DNA of 64,000 nt from Chthoniobacter sp. (lineage in GTDB: Bacteria > Verrucomicrobiota > Verrucomicrobiia > Chthoniobacterales > Chthoniobacteraceae): assembly GCA_021414005.1 (NCBI GenBank), contig JAIOPH010000001.1, positions 104,444-168,443 on the forward strand. The letters run 5' to 3'. Every line of letters starts with the position of its first letter. Within the stretch, counting starts at the first letter, position 1. The notes beneath the pieces were generated by a model that did no database searches, was not told where the DNA came from, and saw only the letters and a program-made list of their open reading frames with translations. Positions 42,565 through 51,000 of the stretch are shown piece after piece. A program made the translations under genes and the position numbers.

Positions 42565-43287
42565 TCAATTCACGGCGCGGCGGGAGATTTCCCGCAGGCT
42601 CACGGCACCGTCGTAGAGCGCCTTGCCAATGATACAGCCGTAGAGGCCGGGCATTTCCGCAAGGCGACGGACGTGCTCTGCCGTCCCGACGCCGCCACTG
42701 GCGATGAGTTGGCAGCCGAGCACCGCCAGCATCCTTTCCGTCTCCATGAAATTCGGTCCCGCGAGCATGCCGTCGGTGGCGATATCCGTGTAGATAATGG
42801 TCCGCGCGCCCGCGTCTTCCGCGCGCCGCGCCAGGTCGAGCGCCGTCAGCGCGCTCTCCTCGGTCCAGCCTTTCACGGAAACCATGCCATTTTTCGCATC
42901 GATCCCGACGGCGATGCGCTCACCGCCAAACTCGCGCGCCATGTCGCGCACAAAATCCAGCGACTCCGCCGCACGCGTTCCAATGATGACGCGCGCCACG
43001 CCCGCCTCGATGGCCCGGCGGATGGCCGCCTCGCTGCGCATTCCTCCGCCGAGTTCGCAGGGGATCGAGATCGCCGCCGTGATCGCCCGCACCGCCTCCA
43101 GATTCCGCTGCTCGCCGCTGAAAGCCGCATCCAGATCCACCACATGCAGGTAGTCGCCGCCTTCACTTTCCCACCGCCGCGCAAACGCCGCCGGATCACG
43201 CGAGTAAACGGTCTTTTCCTCCACCTTGCCCTGGCGCAGACGGACGACTTCACCGGACATGAGATCAATGGCGGGCAAGAGGAGCAT
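42565..43287 (-). CDS. hisA: Phosphoribosylformimino-5-aminoimidazole carboxamide ribotide isomerase HisA
   Basis: The 240-aa TIM-barrel enzyme catalyses the Amadori-type isomerisation of ProFAR to PRFAR in histidine synthesis. It starts MLLLPAIDLMSGEVVRLRQG (catalytic Asp in AIDL) and has DYLHVVDLDAAFSG, PCELGGGMRSEAAI, RVIIGTRAAES, YTDIATDGMLAGPN (second catalytic Asp) and ASGGVGTAEHVR. Length and motifs are standard. No other his gene is in the window. The divergent region to the deacetylase-like gene on the plus strand is about 190 bases. Confidence 0.95.
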   Translation of the reverse strand: MLLLPAIDLMSGEVVRLRQGKVEEKTVYSRDPAAFARRWESEGGDYLHVVDLDAAFSGEQRNLEAVRAITAAISIPCELGGGMRSEAAIRRAIEAGVARVIIGTRAAESLDFVRDMAREFGGERIAVGIDAKNGMVSVKGWTEESALTALDLARRAEDAGARTIIYTDIATDGMLAGPNFMETERMLAVLGCQLIASGGVGTAEHVRRLAEMPGLYGCIIGKALYDGAVSLREISRRAVN

Positions 43288-43476
43288 TTTCGAAAACAGG
43301 AAAAGGGATGGAGATGGTTCAGCGCGAAGTCAACCGACTCGCGCCGCAGTCAGTTACCCACCAAACCGACCGGCTGCAAGGCTGGTGAATCGCGCCGCCT
43401 TCTTTCGGCAAAAGGGCGATAGCGATTGATCCAAGGCGCGGGTTTCGCCATTTTGCGCGCCCTCTTTTTCCCCGAA

Positions 43477-44577
43477 ATGCTCAAAGCCCTCGACATCTGG
43501 CTGCCTGCGTGGTGGCAGCGCCATCGCCACCACGAGCACGTCCTGGGCGTGCGTCATGTGCTCATCGCGGTGTGCGATCATTTCGAGCCGTTTCACGACG
43601 CGGAGAAGGACGAGGCGCTGGCGCGGGTGGCGACGTGGCGGCGGGATTTTGCAACGCTGGCCGGGGAGTTTCGGGATGCCGACGGCCAGCCGCCAAAGCA
43701 CACGTTCTTTTACCCGATCGAGCAGTACGATGCGGAGGTCGTGGGTGCGCTGGCCGACGTTTGCCGCGCCACGGGCAGCGAGACCGAGGTGCATCTGCAT
43801 CACGATGGCGATACGGCGGACAATCTCCGCCGCACGCTGGCACAGGGCGTCGAGCGGCTCGCCGCGCACGGCCAGCTCGCGCGGGATGCCGGCGGCGCGC
43901 TGCGCTACGGCTTCGTGCATGGCAATTGGGCGCTCGACAACTCGCACCCCGAAGGCCGGCACTGCGGCGTGCGCAATGAACTCCGCGTGCTCCGCGAGAC
44001 CGGCTGTTACGCGGATTTCACCCTGCCCTCCGCGCCGAATCGCACGCAGACGCGCGCCATCAACTCGCTCTACTACGCCCGCGGCACCGACGCGCCGAAA
44101 TCGCACGACACCGGCCGCCGGGTCACCGCCGGACGCGACATGAAACCGGCGGCCGACGGCGAGCTGCTAATCGTGCAGGGACCGCTCGCGCTGAACTGGC
44201 AGCGGCGGAAACTCGGCGTGCTGCCGCGCATCGAAAACAGCGACCTCACGGCGGTCAATCCCCCAACCATGGACCGCCTCCGCCTCTGGCTCGACTGCCG
44301 CATCTCCGTCGTCGGCCGACCGAACTGGCTCTTCGTGAAACTCCACACCCACGGCGCGCTGCCCGCCAACTCACGCATGCTCCTCGGCGAGCCGATGCGC
44401 GCCTTTCACCGCTCCCTCGCGACCGCGGCGGCCCGGGATGCAAGCCTGCGTTTTCACTACGTCACCGCGCGCGAAATGGTGAACCTCCTGCACGCGGCGG
44501 AGGCCGGGCACTCGGGCGAGCCCGGTCCCTTTCGCGATCATTGCTATCGGAAAAACGGCACGGCAAACTCGGCGTGA
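43477..44577 (+). CDS. Polysaccharide-deacetylase-like protein
   Basis: The 366-aa protein has CDHFEPFHDAEKDEALARVA near the N-terminus and TEVHLHHDGDT near residue 110, then YGFVHGNWALDNSHPEG. Asp/His positions of this sort occur in polysaccharide deacetylase (NodB-type) proteins encoded in exopolysaccharide clusters, but the fit to the standard metal triad is loose. It is followed, with TGATG overlap, by two glycosyltransferases, so a role in glycan assembly or modification is likely. The start is placed at ATG 43477 (MLKALDIWLPAWW); a TTG at 43426 would add 17 residues. Confidence 0.62.
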   Translation: MLKALDIWLPAWWQRHRHHEHVLGVRHVLIAVCDHFEPFHDAEKDEALARVATWRRDFATLAGEFRDADGQPPKHTFFYPIEQYDAEVVGALADVCRATGSETEVHLHHDGDTADNLRRTLAQGVERLAAHGQLARDAGGALRYGFVHGNWALDNSHPEGRHCGVRNELRVLRETGCYADFTLPSAPNRTQTRAINSLYYARGTDAPKSHDTGRRVTAGRDMKPAADGELLIVQGPLALNWQRRKLGVLPRIENSDLTAVNPPTMDRLRLWLDCRISVVGRPNWLFVKLHTHGALPANSRMLLGEPMRAFHRSLATAAARDASLRFHYVTAREMVNLLHAAEAGHSGEPGPFRDHCYRKNGTANSA

Positions 44578-45731
44578 TGCGGCTGCTTTTCATTTCCAAT
44601 CTTTTCCCCGACACCCGCGAACCGTACCGCGGGCTGGACAACGCCACGGTGCTGCACCACCTCGCGGCGCAGTGGAAAATCCGCACGCTGGCGCTGCGGC
44701 CCACGCTGCCTTTCCGCTCCGGCACCTGGACCGCGCGCAAGGAGGATCGCGTGCTCCAGCCCGAGTTTCTCGCCACGCCTTATCTCCCGAAAATCGGCAG
44801 CCGCTGGAACCACCGCCTGATGGCGCGCGCCCTCCGCGAGCGGCTGCAAAGCCTGCGCACGGAATTCCCGTTCGACGTCGTCCTCAGCTCGTGGATTTAC
44901 CCGGACTCGTGTGCGGTCGCGCTGCTCGCGGAGGAACTCGGCTTTCACTTCGTGGCCATCGCGCAGGGCTCGGATGTGCATCAATATCTCCAGCATCCGG
45001 TGCGGCGAAAAATTATCACGCGGGCGCTGCCGTCGGCCTTTGGTGTCATCACCCGCAGCGCGGAACTCGCGCGCCTGCTCGGCGACGCCGGCGTGGATGC
45101 CGAGAAACTTCACCCCATCTACAACGGCGTGGACCATGCGTGCTTCCGGGCCGCCGAGCGCGCCGCCGCCCGCCAGGCCCTCGGCTTGCCGGCCGACAAG
45201 CAGATCATTCTTTTCGTCGGCAATTTCTACGCGATCAAAAACCCACTGCTCGTCATTGAGGCCCACTCCCAAGTCTGCGACGACAACACCCTTTCGCATA
45301 CCAAGCTCATCATGATTGGCGACGGCCCGCTCGTCGGCAGCGCACGCGAACTCGGCGACCGCCTGCACTTTGGCGCGAACGTCGTCCTCACCGGCCGCAA
45401 GACCTCCGCCGAGATCGCCCTCTACATGCAGGCCGCTGACGTGCTCTGCCTGCCGAGCGTCAATGAAGGCGTGCCGAACGTCATTCTCGAAGCCTTCGCG
45501 TGCGGCCTTCCGGTCGTCGCGAGTCGGGTCGGCGGCATTCCTGAGGTGCATCCGGGCGAAAGCTGCGGGCGCCTCGTGGAGCCACGCCTCGCGCCGGTCG
45601 CCGCGGCGCTGCGCGCCATTCTGCGCGAGGTGCCACCCTCCGCGCCCATCGCGGAATACGGCGCGCAGTTCACCTGGGAGAAAACCGCCGCCGAATACCA
45701 CGCCCTGCTCGCCCCCGCCGCAGGGCTATGA
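44577..45731 (+). CDS. Glycosyltransferase family 4 protein
   Basis: The 384-aa GT-B fold protein has N-terminal MRLLFISNLFPDTREPYRG, ITRSAELARLLGDAGVD in the acceptor half, ILFVGNFYAIKNPLLVIEAH and MIGDGPLVGSARELGDRL in the donor half, and the EX7E motif region SVNEGVPNVILEAFACGLPV. These retaining transferases use nucleotide or lipid-linked sugars. The start ATG 44577 overlaps the preceding TGA, and its own stop overlaps the next start, so it belongs to a three-gene coupled set. The sugar and acceptor cannot be told. Confidence 0.88.
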   Translation: MRLLFISNLFPDTREPYRGLDNATVLHHLAAQWKIRTLALRPTLPFRSGTWTARKEDRVLQPEFLATPYLPKIGSRWNHRLMARALRERLQSLRTEFPFDVVLSSWIYPDSCAVALLAEELGFHFVAIAQGSDVHQYLQHPVRRKIITRALPSAFGVITRSAELARLLGDAGVDAEKLHPIYNGVDHACFRAAERAAARQALGLPADKQIILFVGNFYAIKNPLLVIEAHSQVCDDNTLSHTKLIMIGDGPLVGSARELGDRLHFGANVVLTGRKTSAEIALYMQAADVLCLPSVNEGVPNVILEAFACGLPVVASRVGGIPEVHPGESCGRLVEPRLAPVAAALRAILREVPPSAPIAEYGAQFTWEKTAAEYHALLAPAAGL

Positions 45732-46894
45732 ACATTCTCTACCACTTCCGCACCCAGGGCACCGGCGCGGAAGGCGTCCACATCTCCGGCATCGCCACGG
45801 CCTTCGAGCGACTCGGCCATCGCGTCGTTTTTTCCAGCCCCACCGGCGTCGATCCGCGCACCACCGCCGGCGCCAATCCCTTTGCCGAAAAGAAACGCCG
45901 CAGCCTCATCGCGCGCCTCGCCACGCATGCCCCCGGCTTCGTTTTCGAGCTACTGGAACTCGCCTACAACGCTGTCGCCTACGCTCGCAATCGCGCCGCG
46001 CTCACACGCGAAAACTGCACGCTCATCTACGAGCGTCATGCCTTCTTTCTTTGTGCCACGGCCTTTCTCGCCCAGCGCCGCGGCGTGCCGCTCGTGGTCG
46101 AGGTGAATGAACTCGCCGGTGATGAACGCGTGCGCGCCGCCCCCTGGCTGCTCCCGCTCGCGCGCCTCGCCGACCGCCTCACCTTTCAGCGTGCCCGCCT
46201 CATCGTCGTCGTCTCGCCACACCTCCAGCGCCGCATCGCCGCGCTCGGCATCGCGCCGGAAAAAATCGTCGTGCTGCCCAATGCGGTCAGCGTCGAGTCG
46301 CTCGACATTCCCGCGGACGGCGCGCCGGTCCGCGCGCGCCACGGCTGTGCCGACGCCATCATCATCGGCTTCGTCGGCTGGTTCGTCGCCTGGCATCGGC
46401 TCGACCAGTTGCTCGCGCAGTTCGCGTCCCTCGCCCGCGCCGAGCCACGCCTGCGCCTCATGCTCGTCGGCGATGGCACACTGCGAGCGACCCTCGCCGC
46501 GCAGGCAACCGACCTCGGCCTCGCCGACCGCGTCCTTTTCACCGGAGCCCTGCCTCACGCCGAGATCCCCGCGCACTTCGCCGCCATGGACATCAGCGTC
46601 GTCCCGCACAGCAACGAATACCGCTCCCCGATCAAACTTTTTGAATCCATGGCTCGTGCCCGCGCCACCGTTGCCCCGCGCACTGAGCCCATCGCGCAGA
46701 TCATCACCGACGGCGTCAACGGCCTCCTTTTCGATCCCGCCGATCCCGCCACCCTTCGCCACGCCCTCCAGCGCCTCATCGCCGACCCCGCCCTCCGCAC
46801 CCGCCTCGGCACCGCCGCGCGCGTCACCATCCGCGAGCGACACACCTGGGATCGCAACGCGCAGGCGGTGCTCGACGCCATCCGCCTCACCTGA
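45728..46894 (+). CDS. Glycosyltransferase family 4 protein
   Basis: The 388-aa GT-B protein has a Gly-rich N-terminus (MNILYHFRTQGTGAEGVHIS), IVVVSPHLQRRIAALGIAPE, IIGFVGWFVAWHRLDQLLAQ, LMLVGDGTLRATLAAQA and YRSPIKLFESMARARATVAP, which is the modified EX7E area of GT4. It follows the other GT4 by ATGA overlap. Together with the deacetylase-like protein it probably assembles a surface saccharide. The T7SS-like cassette starts about 95 bases downstream but has its own leader. Confidence 0.87.
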   Translation: MNILYHFRTQGTGAEGVHISGIATAFERLGHRVVFSSPTGVDPRTTAGANPFAEKKRRSLIARLATHAPGFVFELLELAYNAVAYARNRAALTRENCTLIYERHAFFLCATAFLAQRRGVPLVVEVNELAGDERVRAAPWLLPLARLADRLTFQRARLIVVVSPHLQRRIAALGIAPEKIVVLPNAVSVESLDIPADGAPVRARHGCADAIIIGFVGWFVAWHRLDQLLAQFASLARAEPRLRLMLVGDGTLRATLAAQATDLGLADRVLFTGALPHAEIPAHFAAMDISVVPHSNEYRSPIKLFESMARARATVAPRTEPIAQIITDGVNGLLFDPADPATLRHALQRLIADPALRTRLGTAARVTIRERHTWDRNAQAVLDAIRLT

Positions 46895-46989
46895 ACAACG
46901 TACGATTCTTCACTAGCCCGAGGGCTGCCGCGCGCGCTAGCTTCACGGTGCTTCTTTCACCAACCGCCGCACTTTTCACCCACACGACT

Positions 46990-47262
46990 ATGGCCCAGGC
47001 AATCATGGATCCCGATGAAGTCCGCCGCTTTGCGACGGAGTTGAAGCGTTTCAATGATGACGTGCAGGCCAAGGCGGGCTCGCTGCAGGCGCGTTTCGCG
47101 GCGCTGAGCGGGACGTGGCAGGACCAGGAGGCGGACAAGTTCGGGGAGGAATTCCTGACCACGATGAAGGTGCTGAAAAAATTCGTCGAGGTCTCGGAAA
47201 AGCACACGCCCTACCTGCTCCGCAAGGCGCAGCGCATCGAGGATTACCTCAGCCAGCGCTGA
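46990..47262 (+). CDS. WXG100-like small protein of a type VII secretion-like cassette
   Basis: The 90-aa protein starts MAQAIMDPDEVRRFATELKR and is made of two long helices joined by LSGTWQDQEADKFGEEF. This is the layout and size of WXG100 (EsxA/EsxB) secretion targets, with Trp-Gln-Asp instead of Trp-x-Gly in the turn. No signal peptide is present. ATG 46990 is chosen; an in-frame ATG at 46948 adds 14 residues without family support. It leads the cassette that ends with the FtsK/EssC-like ATPase, and the next gene begins three bases after its stop. Confidence 0.72.
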   Translation: MAQAIMDPDEVRRFATELKRFNDDVQAKAGSLQARFAALSGTWQDQEADKFGEEFLTTMKVLKKFVEVSEKHTPYLLRKAQRIEDYLSQR

Positions 47263-47265
47263 CGC

Positions 47266-47784
47266 ATGGCTCAGCAAGTCCGAGTCACGTCGATTGACGC
47301 GCTGGAGTCGCTGCGCGCGGCGCTGATCATTTTTTTGACGAAAGCGCGGCGCTCGCTCGACGATGTGGGCGACGACGTGCGGCGCACGCGGATGTGGCTG
47401 CAGCACGATCAGCGCTCGCTTTGGGAAGGGCGGGTCCGCCAGCGGCACAAAACGCTGGGGCAGGCCGAGCAGGAGTTGCTCAGCGCGAAGCTCTCCGGCC
47501 TGCGCGACAACCTCGCCGTGCAGCAGGCGGCGGTGCGCAAAGCCCGCGCCGCGCTCGACGAAGCGGAGGGAAAGTTGCGCAACGTGAAGCGCTGGAATCG
47601 CGATTTTGACAGCTCGGTCGATCCGCTGCTGAAGCGGCTCGAAGGGCTTCGCGGCTATCTCGACTTCGAGCTGCCCGAGGCCATCGCCTTTCTCGTTCAG
47701 GCACAGCGCACTCTCGACGCCTACATGGAAACTCCGCCACCCGCCGCCGCGCCGGTGGTGCCGCCGACTGATTCGGATTTATGA
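47266..47784 (+). CDS. Coiled-coil protein of the T7SS-like cassette
   Basis: The 172-aa, almost wholly helical and highly charged protein runs from SLRAALIIFLTKARRSLDDV through a long coiled-coil (EQELLSAKLSGLRDNLAVQQ, AALDEAEGKLRNVKRWNRDF) to a Pro/Ala tail. It lacks a signal peptide and membrane helix. No known family is recognised. Its place between two WXG-like genes suggests a secreted or chaperone-like helper. Its TGA overlaps the ATG of a 14-codon ORF that links it to the next gene. Confidence 0.6.
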   Translation: MAQQVRVTSIDALESLRAALIIFLTKARRSLDDVGDDVRRTRMWLQHDQRSLWEGRVRQRHKTLGQAEQELLSAKLSGLRDNLAVQQAAVRKARAALDEAEGKLRNVKRWNRDFDSSVDPLLKRLEGLRGYLDFELPEAIAFLVQAQRTLDAYMETPPPAAAPVVPPTDSDL

Positions 47785-47825
47785 ATTCACGACGACCTTC
47801 CCCCGGCCATTTTTTCAACGCATGA
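47781..47825 (+). other. 14-codon bridging ORF between cassette genes
   Basis: ATG 47781 overlaps the TGA of the coiled-coil gene (47782-47784). The ORF encodes 14 residues (MNSRRPSPGHFFNA), and its TGA at 47823-47825 overlaps the ATG 47822 of the next gene. This would hand terminating ribosomes from one gene to the next. No known peptide family matches; the coupling role is inference and could be coincidence. Confidence 0.3.
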
Positions 47826-48034
47826 GCACGCAGGGCAGTTCGGGAAATCTCTCCGGCGCGTTGAAGGAATTCAGCATGCGCTGGCATGAAACTCAGGGGC
47901 ATTGGCACGATGTGAAGAGTCAGGAATTCGAGCGGACCTATCTCGAAAAGCTCCCGAATGACGTGGGCCGCGCCATGAACGTGATCGAGGAAATCGGTGC
48001 GCTGTTGCAGAAAGTGAGGCGTGACTGTGAGTAG
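47822..48034 (+). CDS. Second small WXG-like protein
   Basis: The 70-aa protein starts MSTQGSSGNLSGALKEFSMR. It contains WHETQGHWHDVKSQEFERTY, which resembles the turn region of WXG100-type hairpins (Trp-His-Asp, then aromatic residues), followed by a helix (NDVGRAMNVIEEIGALLQKV). It has no signal peptide. The first helix is shorter than in the WXG100 partner at 46990, so it may pair with that protein as a heterodimer. Its end overlaps the start of the ATPase gene. No Shine-Dalgarno is seen, so coupling to the bridging ORF is plausible. Confidence 0.55.
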   Translation: MSTQGSSGNLSGALKEFSMRWHETQGHWHDVKSQEFERTYLEKLPNDVGRAMNVIEEIGALLQKVRRDCE

Positions 48035-51000
48035 CCGCACCGACCTCCGCGTGAGCCGCGCGCTGACGCTGCTCGGCGATTTGCAGCGGACGGGCGCGGA
48101 CTTTGCCAAACGCGAGGAGACGCTGCTGCGCGATGTGCGCGGACGGCGCGGGACGGCGTTGCGGAAGCAGCGCGACGCGCTGGAAAAAATCGAGAACCGC
48201 CGCGCCGCGCAGGTCGCGGAGACGACGGAGTTTTTCACCGGCACGGAGGCCCGCATCCGCGCACTCTACGAAGGCCGGCGCGAGCGCGTGCAGCGGCTCA
48301 AGATCACGGGCCTGCGCAATCTGCCGAAGCGTGCCAGGGAGGCGAAGGAGCAGTGGATGGGCGATCTGCAAATGCGGCAGTTTCGCGCGGAGCGAAAGCA
48401 GACCGCGGATCAGCAGGCGGCGGACAAGGCGCTCGTGGAGATCAAGGCGCGGCTGGCCGAGGCGACGCGACGTTTCAACACGCTCCATCGCGCGGCGCGG
48501 AAATCTTTCGCCGGCTATCCGAGTTTTCAGCGGATGCTCCGCCGCGCCCCGGCCGGTGCGGGCGGCAGCGGCGACGAGGAACAGCTTTTCGCGGAACTCG
48601 AAGCGCAGCTCGCCAGCGCGCAGGAGCAGCTTGCGGTTTTCCGACGGTTCCCCGTGCCGCGCATTTTCAGCGTGGCACCGCTGGCGCTGCTCATTCCGTT
48701 CATCGTGGCGGCGGGGCTGGCGCTGGGTTTCGGCCTGGGGGCCACGGCCACGGCGTTCGGCATGGTGGGCGGCGGCAGCGTGGTGCTGATCGGCACGGTG
48801 TGTCTCATTCAATTCCTCAGCGCGGGTTCGGCGCGACCGGCGGCCACGGCCTGCGCGCAGGCGCTCGCGGAGGCCAGCCAGGCTCACGCGGCCTGCACCG
48901 CCGCCGCCGAGGTGCGCAACGCCGCAGCCCGCGCGCAGAGCAAGGCGGAGTTTGAACAAACGTCGGCGGCCATCGCCGAGCAGTGGAATCGCACGGACGA
49001 CGTGGAGGCGGAATTTGAAGCCGCCGCACGGGAGAAGATCGAGACGCAGGCACCGCGGCTCTTCGGAAAGATCTCCGCCTTTTCCCGCCCGAAACTCGCG
49101 CGTCTCGCCGGCGATCAGGCCGCGCGTCTGGCCGAGATCGAAGCCGCGGCCGCCGCGCACCACGAGGAATTCAGCGCCGCACACCACGCCGAAATCGCCG
49201 CGCTGGACGCCGAGGAGGCGTCGCGTCTGGCGCAGCTCGAAACGGAATGGCGGGGCGCGATCACTCCGCTTTACGGCGATCTCGCGGAGATGCGTGCGGA
49301 GACGGACGCGAAGTTTCCCCCGTGGACCGCGCAGCTCGCGGAAACGTGGACACCGCCGACGGAATTCCTGCCCGCCACGAAGTTCGGCCACCTCGACGTG
49401 GACCTGGCGAAAACCCCGCTCCCGCAGGAGCCGCGGCTGGCCCTGCCCGGCCCCGCGCAGCTTTCCATCCCGCTCGCGCTGACCTACCCGGACCACGGCT
49501 CGCTCCTTTTCGAGACGCAGGAATCCGGCGGCCCCGCCGTCATCGGCGCGCTCGACAACATCATTCTCCGCCTGCTCGCGACCACGCCGCCGGGGAAGAT
49601 CGCCTTCACGATCATCGACCCTGTGGGGCTGGGCAAAAACTTCGCCGGCCTCATGCACCTCGCCGACTTCGAGGAGGCGCTCATCAACCGCCGCATCTGG
49701 ACCCAGCGCGACCAGATCGAGGAGCGCCTCGCGGAGCTGGCCGAGCACATCGAGAAGGTCATCCAGATGTATCTCCGCAACGAGTACGGCACGATCACCG
49801 AGTACAACGAAAAAGCCGGCAGCGTCGCCGAGAAATACCTCTTCCTCGTCATCGCGGACTTCCCCGCGAACTTCAGCGAGAGCGCCGCCAAACGGCTCCA
49901 GAGCATCGCCCTCAGCGGCCCGCGCTGCGGCATCTTCACGCTCATCCACTGGGATCAGCGCCAGCCGCTGCCGGACGGCTTTTCTGCCGACGAACTCCGC
50001 AAGAGCAGCATCTGCATCCGGCGCGAAAACGGCGCACTCACCCTCGGCAAAGCGCAGACCGAAGCCGGAGCCGCGCTCGTTTTCGACCCGCCGCCCGACG
50101 CCGATCTGTCCGTGGTGCTCACGCAAAAAATCGGCAAGGCCAGCATCGACTCGAACCGCGTGGAAGTGCCCTTCGCGCAGATCGCGCCGCCACCCGGCGA
50201 ACTGTGGACCGGCGACACGACGAGCGAACTCAAGATCGCCATCGGCCGCACCGGCGCGACCAAGCTCCAGTATCTCGCCATCGGCAAAGGCACCAAGCAG
50301 CACGCACTCTTCGCGGGCAAGACGGGCTCGGGAAAATCCACGCTCTTTCACGTCATCATCACGAACCTCGCGCTCGCGTGCTCGCCGGAGCAGGTGGAGT
50401 TCTACCTCATCGATTTCAAGAAAGGCGTGGAGTTCAAATGCTACGCCGAGAAGCGGCTCCCGCATGCGCGCGTCGTGGCCATCGAGTCCGACCGGGAGTT
50501 TGCGCTTAGCGTCCTCCAGCGCGTGGACGACGAACTGAAGCGGCGCGGCGACATGTTCCGCAAACTCGGCGTGCAGGACGTGGCCGGCTACAAGCGCGCC
50601 GGCGGCACCGAGCCAATGCCGCGCTCGCTGCTGCTCATCGACGAGTTCCAGGAGTTCTTCGTCGATGACGACACCATTGCGCAGACCGCCTCGCTGCTCT
50701 TCGACCGCATCGTGCGCCAGGGCCGCGCCTTCGGCATCCACGTGTTGCTCGGCTCGCAGACGCTCGGCGGCGCTTACTCGCTGGCCCGCGCCACGCTCGG
50801 GCAGATGGTCATCCGCGTCGCCCTACAGTGCAATGAGGCCGACGCCTACCTCATCATGGACGACAGCAACTCCGCGCCGCGCCTCCTCACGCGGCCCGGC
50901 GAGGGCATCTACAACGACTCCGCCGGCGCGGTCGAAGGCAACAGCCCGTTCCAAGTCGTGTGGCTGCCCGACGACGAGCGCGACCGCTGGCTCGACCAGG

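Noticed and set aside
47871..50741. Minus-strand frame of about 950 codons opposite the FtsK-like gene
   Set aside because: Antisense shadow of a recognisable ATPase with Walker motifs; composition is typical of reversed GC-rich code.
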